Assembly: GCA_036705565.1 (NCBI GenBank)
Contig: JAUBUY010000021.1
Strand: one strand, 5' to 3'
Length of the DNA: 64,000 nucleotides
From: Microcoleus sp036705565
Lineage (GTDB): Bacteria > Cyanobacteriota > Cyanobacteriia > Cyanobacteriales > Microcoleaceae
Shown here: piece by piece, positions 48,727-56,651 of the stretch
How positions within the stretch are numbered: position 1 is the first letter of the stretch
How the letters are laid out: each line of letters starts with the position of its first letter
The notes under the pieces: generated by a model
The model's database searches: none
Told to the model about the DNA's origin: nothing
What the model saw: only the letters and a program-made list of their open reading frames with translations
Translations under genes and position numbers: made by a program

Positions 48727-51700
48727 TTAAGTGGAGCATTTAGCTCGATCGGCAGTTGTGAGGCTTTCGGTGGCGTTTTTGTCGGCGTTGGAGCCGCCTG
48801 GAGCCACCTTAGAACACATCAAAGTTTTGATCCACTCGTCATCGCGAGGTACTTCCCGGAAATACTCGTCCGGGGTTCGTTGTGAGGGAGGAGTTGTGAA
48901 CTTTTGGGTAAACAAATCCGGTGGCTGAGATAGCAGGCCCACGTCATAGCCCCAGTTACGGGTGGGCGGGCTGAAGTATGGAAGCTGATTACCTGATATG
49001 TTGTATTCAATTATTTTTGTTGGCTGGTCAACACCAGGAATAGCAGTAGCCTGTGCAGTAGGATTAGACGATTGGGCGAACAAAGTTTTTAGGCTATTGG
49101 GCGATGACAGATAGTCCTTCGGCAGAGTTGGTATATAAGGTGCGGTATTAAAGGCGCTACGGTTTAGCTGGATGAAAGACCCTTGGATGTTAGTAGAAGT
49201 AGCAGGATTTCCTATGTTCCAGAGTTCCAAGAATCGGGGCAAGTTTTGCAAGCCGCCGTTAAAGTCACCCGACGACGTAGTACCTAGCCTCCTTGAGGGA
49301 GTGTCGCCCGCTCCCACCACCATATTGAATGTAGTCTCTACAGCCCGGGTTATCCACCCTGTTGAGTCTGCAGCGGCACTACCTCGCGGGGCACCTGGGT
49401 TGGCTGCTGTTGCACTCATGAACTGCGGGACTGGCATCAATAGCGGCTGCGACCCACTGTAGCTGTAGCCTGTTGTCGGTACTGTTACTGCTGGTAAGGA
49501 TGCAAGAGCTGTGCTTGATGCGGCGAGGGTTGGTAGAGGTACTCTACTGCCGTCTGAATTGCCAGCAGTGGTGTTGCTGGTGTTGATTGGATAGGGAATA
49601 TTGGTAGCATCGTAAGCGACATTAGTCCCATTCTTGGCTGCAAACCACAGAGAGTTAGTTTTTGCAACGCCCGCACCTGCTGCGATAGTTCCTCCACTAA
49701 TACCCAAGGGCTTTGGATCAGTCAGGTTTGTCAGATCGAAAGGTGCTATACTCTTTCTCTCAAAAGCTACGCGGCGGGGGAAGCGCTGCAATTCTTGTAC
49801 TGGGGGAATTGCAGTTGTTCCCGCTGGATAAGCAGCGGCTGTGTATGGACCAACTTTTGCCTTACCTGCTGCTGTGGGTGGGTCTGTGGCCAATGTTGGA
49901 TCGACGTACCAATCATCATCCTTACAGGCAGAAACTGGCAGTTTTGTACAAACTTCCATTACGTACTCTGGGAAGTTCCCGCGGCGCTGTACCGGCGTGA
50001 CAAAGTTGTTGAAGTAGGAACTCCATAGTGGCTGGGGATTTGTAGCCACGTAGTTAGCGTCTGTCAGAACTATCGGATTTGTTGCTGGCCTTAAATTGCC
50101 ATTAGCTAAAAACGCTCCGCTGGAAAGTCCGTTAGTAACAAAGTTGTTGTTGAAAAATCCTTGCTGTCTGCGGGGCAGTACAGCAGCAGCGCCCGCATTG
50201 TTTCTGAGGTCAAAATCTCCCTCGTTGCGGAAGCCAAAACGGTAATTTTTGGACAGCAGGGTGATTGCATCTGCCAGTACGTTTGCAGGGCGCCATTCGT
50301 CGCCGATCGTACATTGACCACTCAGCCTGGGGTCGTTTGGGCGACACGCAAAGTTTTTATTGAGGTCGTTTTTTGCGCGATTGTAAAACTTCTCCCAATC
50401 AGCAGTAGTTTTAAATTCTGCTTGGGAGGGAGCTTTAAATTCTTGTTGGGTGTGAAGGTTGAAATTTCCTTTAACATAAGCGGGCAAATTCGATGCCAAA
50501 GTCAGCCCTTTTTCCAGAACTACATTGGCCACAGTGGGAGGGAGGCTGGGAACTCTGGCGAGTTTTTCACCATTAATCAGCAGAATTCCGTTAGGCTTGC
50601 GAGTGGGGTCTAGTAGGAAGTCAGTGGGGCTCTTTCTTGCACTCTCATCTTTATCTATGCCGGTGCCTCCTGCGGTGCGATCGCTCCGATCAGGCAGCGC
50701 GTCATCTCGGCTGGCATAGATAATCCCGCTGTATGGCAGTAAAGGCTCTCCAGCAATTGAGTTGCTTCGCAATAGATTGAGGTCTATCTGAGTGGCGCGA
50801 ATTTCTAAAGGTTGCCGTTCTTCTATGGGCTGGTTGTAATTGCCTGTTAGTTTTGCTGCGCCTGTACCCAGTGGACTGCTGAGCGTAAAGGCTTCGTTAA
50901 CGATGGTATTGAGGTCATCGCGATCGATCGCCTTGATTTCTCTAGCGTTCAAAAATGCCACTTCTTGAATTGCCCCGGCAGGAATATCAGGACTGAATGG
51001 TAAGGGGGTGGTGGCTATAATCCCTAAAGCGCACATTGTAGAATCGATCGCTGCTTTGTCGGCCAGAGTGCGATCGGCTGGTTCTTTCAGCAGCGCGTTT
51101 CTCAAAGGCTCGTTGGCAAACCTACCGTCAGGAAACACGTAATTTGCTTGCGTTTGTAAATCATTGGGGGTGGCGCCGACTAATAAGCCGTTTGCATCTG
51201 GAGTTAATTTTGCATCTTGTGTTCGATCGACCGGCGGGCCGTAGACTATCCCATTATTTGAGCCAATTTGAGCCCCCCTCGTCCCTAATTCGGGTGGGTT
51301 TAGGGTTGCGTTCTGACCGCTTACATCATCGGGAAGTCCAGCTAAATTTCTGGCTGTGGAAGCGTTGCTGGGGTCGTAATAGCTGCTGACACAGGCAAAT
51401 GGCCGAACGCTAGTGAGATCGGGCTTGTTTGGTGCTACAGGTGGAACGTAGCCGCCGTCTTTTTTGTAGTGATAAACCGCTGTCGCCCGCATCCGTAAAT
51501 CGCCCTTGGCATACTGAGGAGTCTTCGGATCGATCGATCCTGCGGCGACGGTTGGCAGATTTGTTGACCAGGCGGGCAGCCACGGAGTCCACTTTATCGG
51601 ATCATAAGCGCCGGGAAGACTATTGTTATACACTTGAGAGCCTGCTCCCAGAGGTGACATCGGCATGGAGTCCGGCCACACAACGGGGTATTTCTCAGTA

Positions 51701-53808
51701 CCGGTGGTAGTTGGGTCGTCGTAAGCATCAGTTGTGCCATTTCCCAATAAATTACCAGTTGAATCTATCCAAGTGGGTGGTGGCAGAAAAGAATTGATGC
51801 GCTCGTAAACTCCTGCACTGGTGATCACCCGCAGGCCGCCAACGCCATCCAGGGGATTTTTAGGTTTTTCCGCTGCTGCTCCTTCCCAGAAACCACCGCG
51901 GTCTGTCGCTCCTACGTCTGCCAGCTTTGTCACCTGGGGCGTTCTCGTGCGGGGAATGCCACTGGTGTCGGTAGGATTCCACTTGCCGGGAACTTCTTCT
52001 GGCGCGCTGGTAAATTCATTGTCATCGGTCTTCCATCTTTTCGCTGGTAAGTTGTTACCCGCAATCACCCGATCGCCCAGCAATTTTTCTTCAGTTAGCG
52101 GTGAGCCATCTTCAGTTGGTGGTGTTGTTTCTAACTTATGAGCTGCTAGTTGGGGCAAGACTTCGATACGGGTTGTACCATCATCCGGCTCGATCCATGT
52201 CGGCAAAGCAGGTCGCAGTTGGTCTTGCGCTCCTGCAATCGGCGGGTCTGGTGTTGTTGTCGGCGGGTTTGCTGTTTCCGCAAAGGGAACTTTGCGGAGC
52301 ATCTGTTTAAAATATTCTTCCAGCGCTTGGCTCCGGGTTTGCGTGTCTGGTTTATTTCGCACGGAAAATGGGTCTCCCGGCTGGGGGTTAGGTTCTCGCT
52401 CATTGTTGGGGGCTAACGGTGGCCCCATCTGTGCATTCACTAGCGAAGAGAGGCGATCGGAATAGGCTTTATTGTCGTAAAGTACATCCAAGCTGCTATC
52501 GGCGGTAGTGGATTCAGAATCGTCGTTGCTAATAGTTTTTGCCGCCGTCAGCATGGCGGCGTTTCTGCCATTACCTGTAGGTAGTGATGAGGCTTGTTGG
52601 AAAAGATGCACGCTTACTGGATTAATTCCGGCGGTATTGCCTGCCCAGCCATTAACTACATTGCCTCCCACAACAATTTTGCTATTTTCTTGTTCGTAAA
52701 AACAAGAATCCGGGCTGCTAACTTGATACAGTCGTGTCCTATCTCCCCCATTTAAGTTGGTCACTAACAAATTACTGTTTGTGAATATCCGCCCGTTTAG
52801 ATTGAACAGAGGCCCTGGCGATATATCCAAGTCGTCTTCATATACAACGGCATTGTTTGCGAGGGGAATGCGGAGTTGGTCTTGTTGGTATTCCAGAGCG
52901 GCTGTGCTGGCAGATCCGTTGAAAGCTTGATAATTCCCTACCAAGCCATTATCTATATCTTTCTGTGTAATCGGTACATTAACTGTCTCAACAAAAAAAC
53001 TTTTTTTAAGTGGGCCGTCTATTCTGTACCAGCCCGAGTCGCCTACCAAAGTAGCGACAGTACCTCCACCCTGCACGCATTCCGGGTTGAGACTTTTGGC
53101 CGATGTCGGTGGCGTTCTTGCCTCCAACGACCTTCTGGCCCTTGTGAAGTTGCCTAAAGTTGGTTCTACATCACTGCGCTTCGGACTGCGGAAGAATATG
53201 CCGTAAATAGTAAAAGTGTCAAATTTGCCATCACCGTTAGTATCTACGGGATATCTCCACGCAGTATTGATCGACTCATTTTCTGTTTTGCCGTCAGCAA
53301 GAATAGGAGGTTGGTTAGCGTCACTCGCGGGATTGACGCCGCCACCGTCGAGGTCTGCTTTAAGTATCAGTCGCTCCTCGTCCCCAAAGCTATAAAGATC
53401 CGTCGCAGCTTTGTCAGCATTTGCCATTCTCAAGTACAATTCTCGATCGGATGGAGTACCCGTCGGTCTTTGCGGGTCTTCCCAAAGCATGAAATTTATT
53501 TTCGCCTTTGCCCGATCGAGCGCGGGAGTCGCCGCCGCCAGCACCTGCTGGTTCACGCGCACGTTACGCGCCGTATTAGCCCGATCGAACGATCGTAGCG
53601 TAATCGCCACAGTCAACAAAATCACTACCAGCAACACCATCGTCACCGTCGGCAGCACAAACCCCGCCACCGGCAGTCTCGCCCTCCGGCCCATAGCCAT
53701 CAGGGTTTGCAGCATTGCTCTCATCAGCCGCTTAGCCCCGGATCTGGTAACACCAGCAATCCGCCGCAGCAGGGATACGATAATTTTGGATAATTTGCTC
53801 TTAAACAT
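48727..53808 (-). CDS. hpsA: hormogonium polysaccharide biosynthesis protein HpsA (giant pseudopilin-like)
   Basis: 1693 residues, the largest gene of the window. An unusually long basic leader of 49 residues ends in a pilin-like site and helix VAG|FVLPTVTMVLLVVILLTVAITLRSFDRANTARNVRVNQQVLAAATPALDRAKAKI; position +5 is Thr, not Glu. The remainder is a huge extracytoplasmic region rich in Pro, Thr, Asn and Gly, with FNLNGRIFTNSNLLV, GILLINGEKLARVPSLPP and repeated NPP/PDG motifs; no enzyme domain is recognised. AGGAAGG upstream of the ATG at 53808 is a good Shine-Dalgarno. First gene of hpsA-hpsB-hpsC-fimT. Lack of Glu5 and the large domain recall GspK, the tip subunit of type II pseudopili. 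Confidence 0.88.
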   Translation of the reverse strand: MFKSKLSKIIVSLLRRIAGVTRSGAKRLMRAMLQTLMAMGRRARLPVAGFVLPTVTMVLLVVILLTVAITLRSFDRANTARNVRVNQQVLAAATPALDRAKAKINFMLWEDPQRPTGTPSDRELYLRMANADKAATDLYSFGDEERLILKADLDGGGVNPASDANQPPILADGKTENESINTAWRYPVDTNGDGKFDTFTIYGIFFRSPKRSDVEPTLGNFTRARRSLEARTPPTSAKSLNPECVQGGGTVATLVGDSGWYRIDGPLKKSFFVETVNVPITQKDIDNGLVGNYQAFNGSASTAALEYQQDQLRIPLANNAVVYEDDLDISPGPLFNLNGRIFTNSNLLVTNLNGGDRTRLYQVSSPDSCFYEQENSKIVVGGNVVNGWAGNTAGINPVSVHLFQQASSLPTGNGRNAAMLTAAKTISNDDSESTTADSSLDVLYDNKAYSDRLSSLVNAQMGPPLAPNNEREPNPQPGDPFSVRNKPDTQTRSQALEEYFKQMLRKVPFAETANPPTTTPDPPIAGAQDQLRPALPTWIEPDDGTTRIEVLPQLAAHKLETTPPTEDGSPLTEEKLLGDRVIAGNNLPAKRWKTDDNEFTSAPEEVPGKWNPTDTSGIPRTRTPQVTKLADVGATDRGGFWEGAAAEKPKNPLDGVGGLRVITSAGVYERINSFLPPPTWIDSTGNLLGNGTTDAYDDPTTTGTEKYPVVWPDSMPMSPLGAGSQVYNNSLPGAYDPIKWTPWLPAWSTNLPTVAAGSIDPKTPQYAKGDLRMRATAVYHYKKDGGYVPPVAPNKPDLTSVRPFACVSSYYDPSNASTARNLAGLPDDVSGQNATLNPPELGTRGAQIGSNNGIVYGPPVDRTQDAKLTPDANGLLVGATPNDLQTQANYVFPDGRFANEPLRNALLKEPADRTLADKAAIDSTMCALGIIATTPLPFSPDIPAGAIQEVAFLNAREIKAIDRDDLNTIVNEAFTLSSPLGTGAAKLTGNYNQPIEERQPLEIRATQIDLNLLRSNSIAGEPLLPYSGIIYASRDDALPDRSDRTAGGTGIDKDESARKSPTDFLLDPTRKPNGILLINGEKLARVPSLPPTVANVVLEKGLTLASNLPAYVKGNFNLHTQQEFKAPSQAEFKTTADWEKFYNRAKNDLNKNFACRPNDPRLSGQCTIGDEWRPANVLADAITLLSKNYRFGFRNEGDFDLRNNAGAAAVLPRRQQGFFNNNFVTNGLSSGAFLANGNLRPATNPIVLTDANYVATNPQPLWSSYFNNFVTPVQRRGNFPEYVMEVCTKLPVSACKDDDWYVDPTLATDPPTAAGKAKVGPYTAAAYPAGTTAIPPVQELQRFPRRVAFERKSIAPFDLTNLTDPKPLGISGGTIAAGAGVAKTNSLWFAAKNGTNVAYDATNIPYPINTSNTTAGNSDGSRVPLPTLAASSTALASLPAVTVPTTGYSYSGSQPLLMPVPQFMSATAANPGAPRGSAAADSTGWITRAVETTFNMVVGAGDTPSRRLGTTSSGDFNGGLQNLPRFLELWNIGNPATSTNIQGSFIQLNRSAFNTAPYIPTLPKDYLSSPNSLKTLFAQSSNPTAQATAIPGVDQPTKIIEYNISGNQLPYFSPPTRNWGYDVGLLSQPPDLFTQKFTTPPSQRTPDEYFREVPRDDEWIKTLMCSKVAPGGSNADKNATESLTTADRAKCST

Positions 53809-54074
53809 TGACGCCTTCCTGAATAATTTCAGAGATGGTATTGCTGGTAGTTACTGCTCGACAGTACAATCCCATCTTTATTGTTCCCATTTTCCACAAC
53901 CTGCATATCAGCCTCTTGCACAAATTTAAATTTGTACCTTGGCTGAAAAATAAAACCCACAAACCCGCAACCAAAATCGCCGCCGATAATAATATATTTC
54001 CGCGAAAGATTTGCCCCGCAGGGATTAGATATTCCTAACTCCACTCTAATCTAGTTAAATTGAAATGTCAGGGG
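53809..54074. other. upstream region of hpsA
   Basis: Should contain the hps operon promoter on the minus strand. AT-rich; I cannot name a motif with confidence. Confidence 0.35.
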
Positions 54075-54222
54075 TCAATCGATTTTAGATTTTAGATTTT
54101 AGATTTTAGATTGACTTGCGCGAGATAAATGCTCTTTCTTGAGGATTTTCGATTTTCGATTTTCGATTGACTTGCGCGAGATAAATGCGGGGGCTTGATA
54201 CCACCTTTGAAATTCGTGGTCA
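54075..54222. repeat. composite repeat copy III
   Basis: Same architecture as copies I (8824-8978) and II (29546-29693): TCAATCGATTTTAG start, (ATTTTAG) heptamers, GACTTGCGCGAGATAAATGC, (GATTTTC) heptamers, a second GACTTGCGCGAGATAAATGC, and a GAAATTCGTGGTCA end. Confidence 0.8.
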
Positions 54223-54407
54223 GACTCAGAGTGAATGCGATCGCCCAAAAACAGCGATCGCGATCGTATCCGATGTATTTCCCAGCCCTTGTCTGGCAGG
54301 CTTTGTTGATGTGTTCGCCTTGCTAGCGCTTTTCAACCACCGGAATCTACAATCACGATCAGCCCATCGAATCGTTATGCCTGTCAGCGCCATCAAATCT
54401 AAATTGG

Positions 54408-54506
54408 GCGATCGAATTGCCCTAATGCCCCCAAGTGCGATCGAATTGCCCTAATGCCCCCAAGTGCGATCGAATTGCCCTAATGCCCCCAAGTGCGATC
54501 GAATTT
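54408..54506. repeat. 29-bp tandem repeat carrying HIP1-like cores
   Basis: Three units at 54408, 54437 and 54466 of GCGATCGAATTGCCCTAATG + CCCCCAAGT, plus a partial fourth at 54495. The units look identical. Confidence 0.9.
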
Positions 54507-54523
54507 TCGTCTTGCGCCCCAGC

Positions 54524-54668
54524 CCGCCGGGGGTTAAAAACCCCCGTCTCATAGCTAAAGTCCTCTTGCATAGGACTAATCAAATATTAAGATATTAGAT
54601 ATATAAATACATCTTCAGTCCTTTTCAAAGGACTTGCGCTATGAGACGGGGGTTAAAACCCCCGGCGG
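54524..54668. repeat. 145-bp MITE-like element upstream of the sulfotransferase
   Basis: A ~30-bp terminal inverted repeat, CCGCCGGGGGTTAAAA (54524) and TTAAAACCCCCGGCGG (to 54668), continuing inwards with CGTCTCATAG/CTATGAGACG, then an inner AGTCCT/AGGACT pair. The right end is 71 bp before the sulfotransferase ATG. Confidence 0.8.
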
Positions 54669-54738
54669 ACAATCGGTACAAATGCCAAATCCGAAACACT
54701 GTCAGTACAAGCGCCAAATAAACCTACCATCCCCACCC

Positions 54739-55503
54739 ATGAAACAACCCCCCAAACCCCCCGACTTCATCATCATCGGCGCCCAAAAAGGCGGCACAAC
54801 ATCCCTGTACAACTACCTAATCCAACATCCCCAAATCCTCCCCGCCGCCCAAAAAGAAATCCATTACTTCGACTTCAACTTCGACAAAAGCCCCGACTGG
54901 TACTACGCCCAATTTCCCCAGCCCCAAACAAGCGAAAATCTACTAACCGGAGAAGCCAGCCCCTACTATATCTGTCACCCCCAAGTTCCCCAGCGAATTT
55001 ATGATTTATGTCCCAAAGTTAAAATAATCGCCCTGCTGAGAAACCCAGTAGAACGCGCAATCTCCCACTATTATTACTATATCAAAATAGGCTACGAATC
55101 CCTATCATTAGAAAGTGCGATCGCCGCCGAACCCGAAAGACTCAAAGGCGAAATAGAAAAACTCCAAACCAACCCAAACTACTACAGTTACGAACACCAA
55201 CACCACAGTTATCTAACCCGCGGCATTTACGCCGATCAACTCCCAGCCTGGATAAAACTTTTTCCCAAATCACAACTTTTAATCCTCAAAAGCGAAGACT
55301 TATATACCAATCCCTTCGGCACATACAACAGCGTCTTAGAATTTCTAGACTTACCGCCGCACCAACTACAAACCTACGAAAAATACAACGCCACCCAATA
55401 TCCCCCCATCAGCGACACAGTATACGACCAATTGAGAGCATACTTTCGATCGCACAACCAGAGATTAGCCCAATTGTGCGATCGAGACTTCGGCTGGGAC
55501 TAA
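54739..55503 (+). CDS. PAPS-dependent sulfotransferase
   Basis: 254 residues from the ATG at 54739. It transfers sulfate from PAPS to an acceptor, probably a sugar (heparan-sulfate-type family). The 5'-phosphosulfate loop is IIGAQKGGTTSLYNYL (residues ~12-27), the 3'-phosphate site is IALLRNPVERAISHYYYY (~98-115), and LLTGEASPYYI and LLILKSEDLYTNPFGTYNSVLEFLDLP are typical of the family. It lies beside the hps operon on the other strand, so sulfation of the exported polysaccharide is an attractive but unproven role. Its last ~90 bp are copied twice downstream in a 426-bp tandem duplication. Confidence 0.88.
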   Translation: MKQPPKPPDFIIIGAQKGGTTSLYNYLIQHPQILPAAQKEIHYFDFNFDKSPDWYYAQFPQPQTSENLLTGEASPYYICHPQVPQRIYDLCPKVKIIALLRNPVERAISHYYYYIKIGYESLSLESAIAAEPERLKGEIEKLQTNPNYYSYEHQHHSYLTRGIYADQLPAWIKLFPKSQLLILKSEDLYTNPFGTYNSVLEFLDLPPHQLQTYEKYNATQYPPISDTVYDQLRAYFRSHNQRLAQLCDRDFGWD

Positions 55504-55838
55504 TCATTTCGGGAATTGTAGGGGCGGGTTCACCCACAATAATCGTCAATAATCCACAATCTCCTAAACCCGCCCCACCCAACGGTAAATCTATCTATAC
55601 GTTTGGATAATGGGAGGAAATCAAGGTTCATGTAGGTTATTAGTGGGGAGGGGGCGGGTTTATTTAGATTGTTTGTATTTGTGAGATATTGTGGGTGAAC
55701 CCGCCCCTACAAATCTTTTTATCAAAAGAGCTTGACATTCATATTATTCTGTGATATCTAGTCGAATAGTATTGTGTTTAATCCACAAATCGCAGCACTT
55801 GAGCCAAGTTCACAGCCAACAGCTATTTTTATATTAAA

Positions 55839-55929
55839 CGACACAATATACGACCAATTGAGAGCATACTTTCGATCGCACAACCAGAGATTAGCCCAAT
55901 TGTGCGATCGAGACTTCGGCTGGGACTAA
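55839..55929 (+). pseudogene. duplicated sulfotransferase C-terminal tail, copy 2
   Basis: Encodes DTIYDQLRAYFRSHNQRLAQ...FGWD and the TAA stop without any catalytic part. The frame is open back to 55762 (no ATG). A fragment, not a functional gene, unless translated from a GTG at 55774. Confidence 0.75.
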
Positions 55930-56264
55930 TCATTTCGGGAATTGTAGGGGCGGGTTCACCCACAATAATCGTCAATAATCCACAATCTCCTAAACCCGCC
56001 CCACCCAACGGTAAATCTATCTATACGTTTGGATAATGGGAGGAAATCAAGGTTCATGTAGGTTATTAGTGGGGAGGGGGCGGGTTTATTTAGATTGTTT
56101 GTATTTGTGAGATATTGTGGGTGAACCCGCCCCTACAAATCTTTTTATCAAAAGAGCTTGACATTCATATTATTCTGTGATATCTAGTCGAATAGTATTG
56201 TGTTTAATCCACAAATCGCAGCACTTGAGCCAAGTTCACAGCCAACAGCTATTTTTATATTAAA

Positions 56265-56355
56265 CGACACAATATACGACCAATTGAGAGCATATTTTCG
56301 ATCGCACAATCAGAGATTAGCCCAATTGTGCGATCGAGACTTCGGCTGGGACTAA
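56265..56355 (+). pseudogene. duplicated sulfotransferase C-terminal tail, copy 3
   Basis: Same tail again with TAA at 56353; differs from copy 2 by two third-position changes that keep the amino acids. Homology ends at 56358. Confidence 0.75.
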
Positions 56356-56358
56356 TCA

Positions 56359-56651
56359 ATATAGCGGTTCTCAAGCGTGGTGAGGTATGGGGGCGAGCCC
56401 TATGCCCACGGAACCCTATGCCCTATGAGCACCTCATGTTTTGGCAGTTGGCACAAGAAAGAAAAAATTTTTGCCTTCTTCCTTCTTCCCTCTTCCTTCT
56501 TCCCTCTTCCCTCTTCCTTCTTCCCTCTTCCTTCTTCCCTCTTCCTTCATAGCCGATTTGCGGGCGTTGATCTAAAATCAGTACAGTCCTCTGCTGACTT
56601 GCTTTTAGCAAGATTTCAGCATACTTACCCTGAAACCTGATAATAATCCTT
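56359..56651. repeat. spacer with polypyrimidine tandem repeat
   Basis: (CTTCCTTCTTCC)-type pyrimidine tract at about 56471-56549, strongly strand-biased and slippage-prone. It precedes the helicase gene; no other feature. Confidence 0.7.

Larger units (their letters stand above)
55413..56358. repeat. 426-bp tandem duplication including the sulfotransferase 3' end
   Basis: Copy 1 is 55413-55838, copy 2 55839-56264, copy 3 (94 bp only) 56265-56358. Copies 1 and 2 appear identical through the intergenic part; the coding tail differs by one base between copies 1 and 2 (Val to Ile), and copy 3 has two synonymous changes. The unit also contains two GGGCGGGTT...GTGAACCCGCCCCTAC palindromes. Confidence 0.93.

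Noticed and set aside
53411..53929. 172-aa plus-strand frame over the hpsA start
   Set aside because: Antisense to the basic leader and pilin helix of HpsA; no family similarity.
54185..54454. 89-aa plus-strand frame upstream of the sulfotransferase
   Set aside because: It runs from a composite repeat into the 29-bp tandem repeat; no domain and no ribosome-binding site.
56328..56640. Small frames through the polypyrimidine tract (LPSSLF repeats)
   Set aside because: Low-complexity translation of a CTTCC tract, not a plausible protein.
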